This document shows, one piece after another, positions 8,778 through 16,191 of a stretch of 63,270 nucleotides of DNA. This stretch comes from CALTSX01 sp051647685 (GTDB taxonomy: Bacteria; Chlamydiota; Chlamydiia; Chlamydiales; CALTSX01). The notes beneath the pieces are model-generated. The model worked only from the letters and a program-made list of their open reading frames with translations, was not told where the DNA came from and did no database searches. The position numbers were made by a program, and so were the translations under genes. The stretch covers positions 1 to 63,270 of the forward strand of contig JBOFEG010000020.1 in assembly GCA_051647685.1 (NCBI GenBank), read 5' to 3'. Numbering within the stretch: position 1 is the first letter of the stretch; the number at the start of each line of letters is the position of its first letter.

Positions 8778-9494
8778 ATGATGACTCTCGTCATTAACGA
8801 ACGACTAAAAAATGCTCTATTAGAGTTTCTTCAACAGAATAAAAAATCTGATCTGTTGACTACATATCTATTTTTTTTAGAAAAATCTGAGCATATTCAT
8901 CCCTGTCTTTTTATTAAAGAAAAAACCATCTATAAAACACAGGAAGAAATTATTGAAAAACTCGAACAAGAAGGAAAGCTCTGGAGAGAGACAGAGATTA
9001 CCATCCAATTCGGGCAGCCAAGTGTAAATGAACAAACAAAACGAATTTATATTTGTCCATTTTCGGGAAAAGCCTTTGGCGATAATACACATCCGAATCC
9101 GCAAGATGCAATTTATGATTGGGTTTCGAAATGTCCAGAGAATACAGAGCGCGTATCAGGTATTCGCGTAAAGAGATTTTTTGTGTCAGAAGATCCAGAT
9201 GTTATAAAAAATTATATTCGCCAAGAACACAAACCTATAAAAAAAATAGTATATTCTTCTGCGATATCTGGGAAATTATTTAATAGTCGAAAAGCGGTTA
9301 TTGAAGATTTTAAAAAAAACGGGTTGAAGCCATTAACATTAATTGAAGTTCCTAATCAGAACAGGTTTCATATTGAAGAAAAATTCCTGCTATTTATTCA
9401 AAAATCTCTAGAGGAAACACAAATTTCTGAATTCGTCGAAGCTTTACAGCATTACGAGGAATTTGATTCTTATACAAAGCAGTGGCTGGAGTAA
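8778..9494 (+). CDS. Conserved chlamydial hypothetical protein (DUF2709-like)
   Basis: A 238-residue soluble protein with no signal peptide or membrane segment. The central part reads IYICPFSGKAFGDNTH, then PQDAIYDWVSKCPENTE, a strongly conserved-looking block with two Cys and a His that could bind a metal or form a small fold. I recall this as a family restricted to Chlamydiae (DUF2709); that assignment is from memory and should be treated as likely rather than proven. A GAGGAAAG Shine-Dalgarno precedes tandem ATG codons at 8778 and 8781. It is followed 21 bases later by engB, so co-expression with ribosome-assembly functions is plausible. Confidence 0.7.
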   Translation: MMTLVINERLKNALLEFLQQNKKSDLLTTYLFFLEKSEHIHPCLFIKEKTIYKTQEEIIEKLEQEGKLWRETEITIQFGQPSVNEQTKRIYICPFSGKAFGDNTHPNPQDAIYDWVSKCPENTERVSGIRVKRFFVSEDPDVIKNYIRQEHKPIKKIVYSSAISGKLFNSRKAVIEDFKKNGLKPLTLIEVPNQNRFHIEEKFLLFIQKSLEETQISEFVEALQHYEEFDSYTKQWLE

Positions 9495-9515
9495 TATGAG
9501 ATTCTGGAGTTTTAT

Positions 9516-10121
9516 TTGATATCTTCTCAAGAAATTAAATTCCTCTATTCCTCTCTATCCCCTGATGAAATTCCTCCGATTTTATATTCAGAGGATGGAC
9601 AGCCTTTGTGTGAAATCGCATTGGTTGGTAGATCGAATGTGGGGAAATCATCTCTTATCAATCATATTCTACAACAAAAAGTTGCCTATATTTCCAATAA
9701 ACCTGGCAAAACTCAAACTATTAATTTTATCTCTGCTCCTCCGTTTTGCTTTGTCGATCTTCCTGGATATGGATTTTCGAAAGTATCAAAAACATTGAAA
9801 TGTCAATGGAACATTGTACTTAGATCTTATTTCTTGAGGAATAGTTTACGAGCTATACTTTTACTGATAGACAGTAGGCGAGATTTTACGGAAACTGACC
9901 ATACTTTTATCGACTTTGTTCGACAATTAAATTTACCGCTGATGATTATTTTTACAAAATGGGATAAGTTAACTGATTCTGAGCAAAAAAGAAAACAAAG
10001 CCAAATCAGAGATCACTATCAACAATTCGCATCCTATCCAATTATTACGTATTCTATTAAAAATGCGCAGGTTAGAAAATATCTCCTCTCATCACTCGCG
10101 CATTTTAAAAGGACTTCCTAA
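9516..10121 (+). CDS. engB: Ribosome biogenesis GTP-binding protein EngB/YsxC
   Basis: Small TRAFAC GTPase needed for large ribosomal subunit assembly. Motifs: G1 GRSNVGKSS at 38-46, G3 DLPGYG at 81-86, G4 TKWD at 147-150. The 201-residue length is typical. The start is TTG at 9516, supported by GGAG six bases upstream (9506-9509) and by the absence of a suitable ATG before the G1 box. The TAA stop shares its last base with the ATG of the following exonuclease gene (TAATG), so translation is coupled. Confidence 0.93.
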   Translation: MISSQEIKFLYSSLSPDEIPPILYSEDGQPLCEIALVGRSNVGKSSLINHILQQKVAYISNKPGKTQTINFISAPPFCFVDLPGYGFSKVSKTLKCQWNIVLRSYFLRNSLRAILLLIDSRRDFTETDHTFIDFVRQLNLPLMIIFTKWDKLTDSEQKRKQSQIRDHYQQFASYPIITYSIKNAQVRKYLLSSLAHFKRTS

Positions 10122-10873
10122 TGATCCCTTTGGATGACGAAGTATTTGTTTGTTTTGATGTAGAATCAACAGGCCTCGATCATAACAAAGATCGGATTAT
10201 TGAAATTGCAGCTATTAAATTTACTCTAAAAAAGAATTTTGATCATTTCCACTATTTAATTAATCCCGAAATTCCAATCCCCCTTGAGTCACAAAAAATT
10301 CACCATATTTCTGATGAAATGGTATCAGACCAACCGACCATTTCCAAAATTCTTCCTGCTTTTTGTGAATTTTTAGGAGACTACCCTATCGTTGGACATG
10401 GGATTTCTTTTGATATCTCTATTCTGCAATCTTCAATGCAAAGGTCTAATTTTTCAATTTCATTAGATAAAAAAATTGTGATAGATACTCTCAGACTCGC
10501 TAGATTATATGGAGAGAGTCCGTCTAATTCTTTGGATGTCTTGCGGCAACATTTTAATATTCCTTTTGAAGGGTCGCATCGCGCTTTGAATGACGTAATT
10601 ATTAATATCCAGGTTTTCAAACAATTGACAAAAAAATTTAGGACTTTGCCAGAATTACTACAATGTTTGAAGAAACCCATTGCAATGAAAATGATGCCTC
10701 TTGGGAAATATAAAGGAAGATTATTTAAAGAAATCCCATTAGATTATCTTTTGTGGGCGAGAAGACAAAAATTCGACCAGGATTTGCGTTATTCTATCCA
10801 AACAGAAATTCACAGACGAAGATCTGCAGAAAATTTTTCCAAAGCCACTAATCCATTTCATGATTTGCTCTAA
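10121..10873 (+). CDS. DnaQ-like 3'-5' exonuclease with DUF3820-type C-terminus
   Basis: DEDDh exonuclease: D13 and E15 in FDVESTG, D98 in HGISFDIS, H153 and D158 in SHRALNDV. The N-terminal 180 residues are the exonuclease fold of the DnaQ/epsilon or ExoX type. The C-terminal 55 residues (MPLGKYKGRLFKEIP, then YLLWARR) form a small DUF3820-like domain often attached to such nucleases. Chlamydiae usually carry more than one dnaQ-like gene, so it is not certain that this is the replicative proofreading subunit. This matters because PolA in this window appears to lack proofreading residues. It follows engB with overlapping stop and start codons. Confidence 0.87.
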   Translation: MIPLDDEVFVCFDVESTGLDHNKDRIIEIAAIKFTLKKNFDHFHYLINPEIPIPLESQKIHHISDEMVSDQPTISKILPAFCEFLGDYPIVGHGISFDISILQSSMQRSNFSISLDKKIVIDTLRLARLYGESPSNSLDVLRQHFNIPFEGSHRALNDVIINIQVFKQLTKKFRTLPELLQCLKKPIAMKMMPLGKYKGRLFKEIPLDYLLWARRQKFDQDLRYSIQTEIHRRRSAENFSKATNPFHDLL

Positions 10874-10921
10874 TTATTTATATAGATATTGAATCCGTAT
10901 ATCTAGATTAGGGGTAAGTTA

Positions 10922-12123
10922 GTGAAAACGCTATCTATACAAGATCTTTTTTTAGTTGATCAAAAAGTTCTCCTGAGGGTGGATTTTAACGTACCATTAC
11001 AAAAGAATGGAATTATTGTCGATGATACAAGAATTAAACAAGCTACAACTTCGATCAATTATATTATATCGCAAAAGGGCAAGGTAATTATTCTCAGTCA
11101 TTTGGGTAGACCCAAGGGGACGCCAGATCGCAAGTTATCTCTACTGCCTTGCGCTAAGCGTTTGTCAAAAATGATTCGTAAATCTGTGATTTTAGCGCCT
11201 GATTGTATCGGAACAGAAGTAAACCAAATTGTAGAGAAAATGAATTATGAGCAAGTAGTAATGCTTGAAAATCTTCGCTTCCATATTGAAGAAGAGAATC
11301 CACCGAATCGAGATTTTGCCGCTCATCTCGCTACACTTGGTGATTGTTATGTAAACGATGCTTTTGCGAGTTCTCATAGACTCCATAGTTCTATCACTAT
11401 CCTCCCGACTTTGTTTCCAGGAAAATCTGCATCTGGATTTCTTATGGAAGAAGAGATAACTGGCCTATCTCCTCTCATTAGATCTCCAAAGCGTCCTTTT
11501 CATATCATTTTAGGAGGGTCTAAAATTGGAACTAAAATAAATATTTTATACTCTTTATTAGATAAAATTGATTGTATTTATTTAGGCGGCGGAATGGCTT
11601 TTACTTTTTTTAAAGCGCAAGGATACGAAGTCGGAAATTCTTATTACGATCTTGCAAGTGTACCGAGAGCTTGTGAACTGATTGAGCTTTTTGAGCTTTG
11701 TAGAGAAAAAATGGTTCAAATTCATTTACCACAAGATATAGCAGCAAGCCATACTACACATTCTAAGAGTCAAATTTTTCCTTTTACAAAAATAAAACCT
11801 GGATGGACCGGTCTAGATATCGGTCCAGATACAATCACAAATTGGGCGTCAGCATTATCTAAAGCGTCTACTATTTTTTGGAATGGACCGCTCGGTATGT
11901 GGGAAATGCCTGAATTTTCTCATGGAACTCGCAACCTCGCTCAAGCTATAACTACAATGCCGTCTACCGTTGTAGCTGGAGGTGGCGATCTCACAGCTGC
12001 TTTGCGAGATTTTCAGATAACAGAAAAGTTTTCCTATATTTCTACGGGGGGGGGGGAGCGGCATCCCTTGAATTCCTTCAACATGGCCACCTGCCTGGTA
12101 TCGATGCCTTATCTACTGTTTAA
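10922..12123 (+). CDS. pgk: Phosphoglycerate kinase, frameshifted at a poly-G tract near the 3' end
   Basis: Glycolytic enzyme transferring phosphate from 1,3-bisphosphoglycerate to ADP. Start is GTG at 10922 behind GGGGTAAG. Conserved segments are present in order: VDFNVPL, SHLGRPKG, DAFASSHR, LGGSKIGTKI, FWNGPLGMWE and the C-terminal ST-GGG phosphate loop. That loop is encoded by eleven consecutive G residues (12046-12056). In the frame used up to there, the gene runs into 24 non-homologous residues and stops at 12130. Two bases out of frame the expected C-terminus appears: GAASLEFLQHGH followed by LPGIDALSTV and a TAA at 12121-12123. Nine G (or twelve) would restore a normal protein. The gene is therefore annotated to 12123 with a frameshift that may be an assembly error, a slippage-corrected site or a real mutation. 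Confidence 0.9.
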
Positions 12124-12171
12124 ACAATAATTTTTAATCTATTTGTAGTAAAATTAAAAAAATTTGAAACC

Positions 12172-12199
12172 TTGCAAAATAAATAATTTCGCTTATACT
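12172..12199 (+). promoter_or_regulatory. Candidate sigma70-type promoter P1 upstream of the NTT gene
   Basis: TTGCAA at 12172-12177 and TATACT at 12194-12199 are separated by 16 bases, in the 240-base gap between pgk and the nucleotide transporter. The transcript would have a leader of about 160 bases. Sequence match only. Confidence 0.4.
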
Positions 12200-12249
12200 A
12201 GAATGAAAAAATTGAAGTATTTTTCCTTTTGAAGGCTTTGTTGCAATTT

Positions 12250-12296
12250 TTGCCAAAACGTCTACATTTGATTTATAATAGGTCATCATTGATGAC
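12250..12296 (+). promoter_or_regulatory. Candidate promoter P2 with a perfect palindrome at its start site, upstream of the NTT gene
   Basis: TTGCCA at 12250-12255 and TATAAT at 12274-12279 are spaced by 18 bases. Three bases after the -10 box lies GTCATCATTGATGAC (12282-12296), a perfect 7+1+7 palindrome covering the expected transcription start. This arrangement is what a repressor operator would look like. The palindrome could also form a short hairpin at the very 5' end of the RNA. Confidence 0.42.
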
Positions 12297-12364
12297 TATA
12301 ATCCAACCTTATCCGTTCTACTCTACATTACAAAATAATTTTTTCAACCAAACTAGTAGGAATA

Positions 12365-13930
12365 ATGTCTATTTCTTCTCCACTTAGTAAACTTAGATTA
12401 TTTTTTTGGCCTATTCGCTCTGGTGAATTAAAAAAATTTATTCCAATGTTTCTAATGTGCTTCTTCATCTGCTTTATTTATAGCCTATTGAAAGTAGCAA
12501 AAGATACATTAGTGATTAGCACATCCGGAGCCGAGGTCATACCCTTTATTAAAGTATGGGCTATTCTGCCCGGCGCACTACTCATCACGATGATTTTTAC
12601 AAAGCTGACTACCCGTTTCAAAAGTTCAACTATTTTTTATATAATGATGGGTTCTTTCCTCTCCTTTTTCCTGCTATTTGCCTTTGTGTTATACCCTCTA
12701 CAAGATCTTTTGCATCCGCACAGTCTCGCAAATTACCTCGAAACGATTCTTCCTCAGGGCTTCCATGGATTAATTGCTATCTTTCGAAATTGGACCTTTA
12801 CTCTATTCTACGTCATGTCTGAACTCTGGGGCACTGCGATTATGACAGTACTTCTCTGGGGATTTATTAATCAGGTTACTCGAGTAGAAGAGGCCGGCCG
12901 ATTCTATGGAATTCTATCTGTCGGCAGCAATATCTCTACTGCTTTAGCTGGATACATTGCAATGCATCCGCCATCAGAGCCTTTCCTTCAATTACCCTTC
13001 TTCTGCCAATCCGATTCCTGGGGAAATTGTTTAATGGTGATTACTCTTATTATCGCTCTCTGTGGCATGAGCTCTATATTTTTATTTCGGTTCTTAATTA
13101 ATAAAGTAGTAGGAGAATCGACTATTCACATTGAGGCTCAACGAAAAAATGCTTGTTGCTGCGGGGTGATAAAAAGTTTTAAATATCTTCTTAAATCCAA
13201 ATATTTAATTTGTATTGCTGCGATTGTCTTTATGTATAACATCTCTATGAATATGATAGAGATAGTCTGGAAAGATCAAGTGAGAGAATTATATACCAAT
13301 CGAATGGATTTTATGATGTATTCCGGAAAAATACAAATTATCATGGGGATCTTATCCAGTGTAATTGCATGGATTGCTTGTAGCAATGTCATTAAAAGAT
13401 TCGGTTGGACTCGAAGTGCTCTAATCACGCCCATTACCCTTTTGATTTCCGGATCATTATTTTTCTTCTGTTTCTTATTTAAAAAGAGTTCTTACGTATC
13501 CTCTCTATCCATGTTACTGCATACTACTCCGCTTGCTTTAATCGTTTTTTTTGGAGCTCTTCAAAATTGGTTAACTAGATCGTGTAAATTTACTTTTTTT
13601 GATGCTACAAAAGAAATGGCTTTTATACCCTTAAGCATCGAATCTAAACTCCAAGGTAAAGCAGCTATTGACGGTGTCGCATCAAGACTTGGGAAGTCAA
13701 GTGGTTCTTTAATTTATCAATTTTTATTAATGATATTTGGCTCTGTTGCTACCAGTTCCCCATACGTTGGAGTTGTTCTACTCCTTAGCATCATCATATG
13801 GATACTTGCTACAAAATCACTTGGAACCAAATTTGATGAGTTGACTAAACCAAGCGCACCTCCGGAGAGTGAGGTCAGTAGCACAGACGATGTAACCACA
13901 ACATTGATTACAAAACCTGTAAGTTTATAA
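12365..13930 (+). CDS. NTT-family nucleotide transporter (ATP/ADP translocase type)
   Basis: Plastid/intracellular-bacteria type nucleotide carrier with about 11-12 hydrophobic segments across 521 residues. The family N-terminus is clear (FFWPIRSGELKKFIPMFLM), followed by LLKVAKDTLVI, FYVMSELWGTA and MIEIVWKDQVRELY, which hold charged residues (Lys, Glu, Glu) equivalent to those essential in characterised NTTs. Such proteins either exchange host ATP for ADP or import nucleotides with protons. In C. trachomatis the member beside pgsA-sppA-polA-coaE-rho is Npt2, the proton-coupled nucleoside triphosphate importer, so position favours a net nucleotide import role; this is inference. dedA starts 5 bases after the stop. 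Confidence 0.92.
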   Translation: MSISSPLSKLRLFFWPIRSGELKKFIPMFLMCFFICFIYSLLKVAKDTLVISTSGAEVIPFIKVWAILPGALLITMIFTKLTTRFKSSTIFYIMMGSFLSFFLLFAFVLYPLQDLLHPHSLANYLETILPQGFHGLIAIFRNWTFTLFYVMSELWGTAIMTVLLWGFINQVTRVEEAGRFYGILSVGSNISTALAGYIAMHPPSEPFLQLPFFCQSDSWGNCLMVITLIIALCGMSSIFLFRFLINKVVGESTIHIEAQRKNACCCGVIKSFKYLLKSKYLICIAAIVFMYNISMNMIEIVWKDQVRELYTNRMDFMMYSGKIQIIMGILSSVIAWIACSNVIKRFGWTRSALITPITLLISGSLFFFCFLFKKSSYVSSLSMLLHTTPLALIVFFGALQNWLTRSCKFTFFDATKEMAFIPLSIESKLQGKAAIDGVASRLGKSSGSLIYQFLLMIFGSVATSSPYVGVVLLLSIIIWILATKSLGTKFDELTKPSAPPESEVSSTDDVTTTLITKPVSL

Positions 13931-13935
13931 CCATC

Positions 13936-14556
13936 ATGATATTCTGGCTTGAAAGCTTTCTTTTGTCCTATCCACAAAGCGCTCCCTATATTATTTTTTT
14001 TTTACTACTGCTTGCGGGAATTAATTTCCCAATTAGTATTGATATTGTAGTTATACTCAGCGCTTTTTTAGTCACGAAAACATTAAAGCATCAAATTCTT
14101 CCTATTTATATTAGTTTATTGCTGGGCACTTATCTTTCGGCATGGATTTCTTATTGGTTAGGAAGGCTTGCCAGAAAAAAGTTACTGCGATTTCAATTCG
14201 TGCAGAATTTTTTTTCCCAAGAAAAATTAAATTCTCTTCAACAATTTTATGAAAAAAATGGAATGTTAACTCTTTTAATAGGAAGATTCATTCCCTTTGG
14301 AATTCGCAATTGTTTATTCCTATCGACGGGATTTAGTAAATGTTCCTTCAAAAAATTTATACTTCGAGATTCTTTGAGTTGTTTGATTTGGGTTTCTGTA
14401 TCATATTATAGTTTTTTGCATATTAGTAAAAATATGCACCAATTATTGTATAGTATAAAAAAATTCCAACTCGCTTTATTTCTTGGATTCAGTGTGACTC
14501 TAATTGTAGTGGTTTGTTATAATTTAAAAAAAAATAGAAAACCCAGGAATCTTTAA
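13936..14556 (+). CDS. DedA/VTT-domain membrane protein
   Basis: A 206-residue integral membrane protein of the DedA (SNARE-associated/VTT) family, implicated in flipping or distributing phospholipid carriers. The signature is GRFIPFGIRN(C)LFLSTG near residues 115-132, with an Arg-Pro-Gly type re-entrant loop preceded by a LAGINFPISID hairpin near the N-terminus and a basic cytoplasmic tail (KKNRKPRN). It sits between the nucleotide transporter and pgsA, each separated by only 5 bases, so the three are one transcript. The link to the phospholipid enzyme PgsA fits a role in membrane lipid handling. Confidence 0.82.
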   Translation: MIFWLESFLLSYPQSAPYIIFFLLLLAGINFPISIDIVVILSAFLVTKTLKHQILPIYISLLLGTYLSAWISYWLGRLARKKLLRFQFVQNFFSQEKLNSLQQFYEKNGMLTLLIGRFIPFGIRNCLFLSTGFSKCSFKKFILRDSLSCLIWVSVSYYSFLHISKNMHQLLYSIKKFQLALFLGFSVTLIVVVCYNLKKNRKPRNL

Positions 14557-14561
14557 TCGTA

Positions 14562-15071
14562 ATGTTTACGGTATCTAACGCTCTATCTTTATTGCGTGCG
14601 CCTTTAGCGCTTTTATTTTTTATCCATAATCCCATAATGCGTTTATGCGTCGTGATTGCAGCTATGTTGACAGATTGTATCGATGGTTACGTCGCAAGAA
14701 AATATCAATTTGCTAGTCGGATTGGAGCGATTATTGATCCTATAATGGATAAATTTTTTGTCTTTTTTTCTTTAGCTATTCTGGTCCTTGAGTGTCAAAT
14801 AGAATATTGGCAAGTTCTTGCTATGCTTTCTAGAGACTTTTTCCTCTGCTTGTTTGCAATTTATTTGCGATTCTTTGGAAAATGGGAAACCTATCAATTT
14901 CAATCTATTCGATGGGGAAAAATAACCACTGGACTTCAGTTTTGTGTGCTTATGGCACTTGCAATGCAAAAAAAGTTACCGTGGTCGATGTATATGCTCT
15001 TTATTTTTTTGGGGATACTCGCTTTTTTTGAGCTCCTGCAAATTGCAAGAAATTGCGTCAGTAAAAACTAA
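14562..15071 (+). CDS. pgsA: CDP-diacylglycerol-glycerol-3-phosphate 3-phosphatidyltransferase
   Basis: CDP-alcohol phosphatidyltransferase making phosphatidylglycerophosphate in the inner membrane. The full family signature D-x2-D-G-x2-A-R-x8-G-x3-D-x3-D is present, with D38, D41-G42, A45-R46, G55, D59 and D63. Several hydrophobic helices surround it. At 169 residues it is slightly short but complete. The substrate (glycerol-3-phosphate rather than inositol or serine) is inferred from the size and from its usual place next to sppA-polA in Chlamydiae. Confidence 0.88.
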   Translation: MFTVSNALSLLRAPLALLFFIHNPIMRLCVVIAAMLTDCIDGYVARKYQFASRIGAIIDPIMDKFFVFFSLAILVLECQIEYWQVLAMLSRDFFLCLFAIYLRFFGKWETYQFQSIRWGKITTGLQFCVLMALAMQKKLPWSMYMLFIFLGILAFFELLQIARNCVSKN

Positions 15072-15168
15072 TGAATAGACAACTCTTTATCTCACAAGAA
15101 ACTTGGTTTTTATCAAACTAGAACATACACTAGAGTAAACAAAATTTGAACTACAAAGGCACACTATC

Positions 15169-16191
15169 ATGAAAGAATCTATTTTACGCTCTGCAATTCG
15201 TTCGTTTTTCACATCGCTGTTTGGATGCATTGGATTTTTTATCGCTATTTTTGCCGTTATTATGTTTGGTATTATGAGCTCTGGAATCGACACGAAAACT
15301 ACTATGAAAACGATTCCCAATGCAGAAGGAAATAAGGGTGAATTAAAACTAACGTCCCCTGTTCTATTACAGATTGATATTCACGATATCATTGGCCTTG
15401 GAAAGATGACTGCGGAATCGGTTAATTTGCAACTCTTTGAATCACAACTTAAGTTTAAACAGGGACAAATTAAAGGTATTCTTCTGCATATGAATACACC
15501 AGGTGGCGGCGTGATAGCATCGAACGCTATTTACGAAGCACTATTGGAATACAAAAAGAAATACAATGTTCCTATTTACGCTTATGTAGAAGGGCTTTGT
15601 GCATCCGGTGGTATGTATATCGCCTCCGCTGCTGATTTTATTTATTCAAGCCCCATTAGTGTAATTGGTAGTATAGGCGTAATTGAAGGGCCTTTCTTTA
15701 ATTTCTCCGAGTTATTGAAAAAAATAGATGTTTCTTCTGTAACCTTAACAGAGGGAAAAAATAAAGATTCGTTCAACCCATTTCGGCCTTGGAGAGAGGG
15801 AGAAGGAAGTACTCATCAAGCTATTATCAAATCTATGTATGATCGATTTGTGCAAATTATCGAGAAAAGTAGACCCAATCTCAACATCAATCAATTGCGC
15901 AATGAATATGGAGCGCAAGTTTTCATTGCAGAAAAAGCAAAAGAATTGGGGTATATAGATATTAGCAATTCGACCTATAAGGAGGCTTTGAAGTCATTAA
16001 AATTAGCTGCTCATATTGGAGAAAATGAGTGTTATCAGGTTATAAAACTAATTCCTCCCATTGAATACAAATTTTTCCCAGCCTCTGCTTCTAGTAATTT
16101 TATTTTTAATCTACTGAGTCGAATTTTTCCATTTTCTCCCCCTATTGGAGAAAAATTTCTCTATTTAGATCCGTCTTATACCAATGGATAG
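15169..16191 (+). CDS. sppA: Signal peptide peptidase SppA (S49 serine protease)
   Basis: Membrane-anchored S49 protease that degrades cleaved signal peptides. One transmembrane segment lies at about residues 12-36. The nucleophile is S146 in LCASGGMYIAS, and the general-base Lys is probably K199 in TEGKNKDSFNPFRP, the Ser/Lys dyad of short-form SppA. A PISVIGSIGVIEGP segment follows the nucleophile as expected. Length 340 matches single-domain SppA/SohB rather than the double-domain E. coli SppA. The stop overlaps the polA start by 8 bases. Confidence 0.9.
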   Translation: MKESILRSAIRSFFTSLFGCIGFFIAIFAVIMFGIMSSGIDTKTTMKTIPNAEGNKGELKLTSPVLLQIDIHDIIGLGKMTAESVNLQLFESQLKFKQGQIKGILLHMNTPGGGVIASNAIYEALLEYKKKYNVPIYAYVEGLCASGGMYIASAADFIYSSPISVIGSIGVIEGPFFNFSELLKKIDVSSVTLTEGKNKDSFNPFRPWREGEGSTHQAIIKSMYDRFVQIIEKSRPNLNINQLRNEYGAQVFIAEKAKELGYIDISNSTYKEALKSLKLAAHIGENECYQVIKLIPPIEYKFFPASASSNFIFNLLSRIFPFSPPIGEKFLYLDPSYTNG

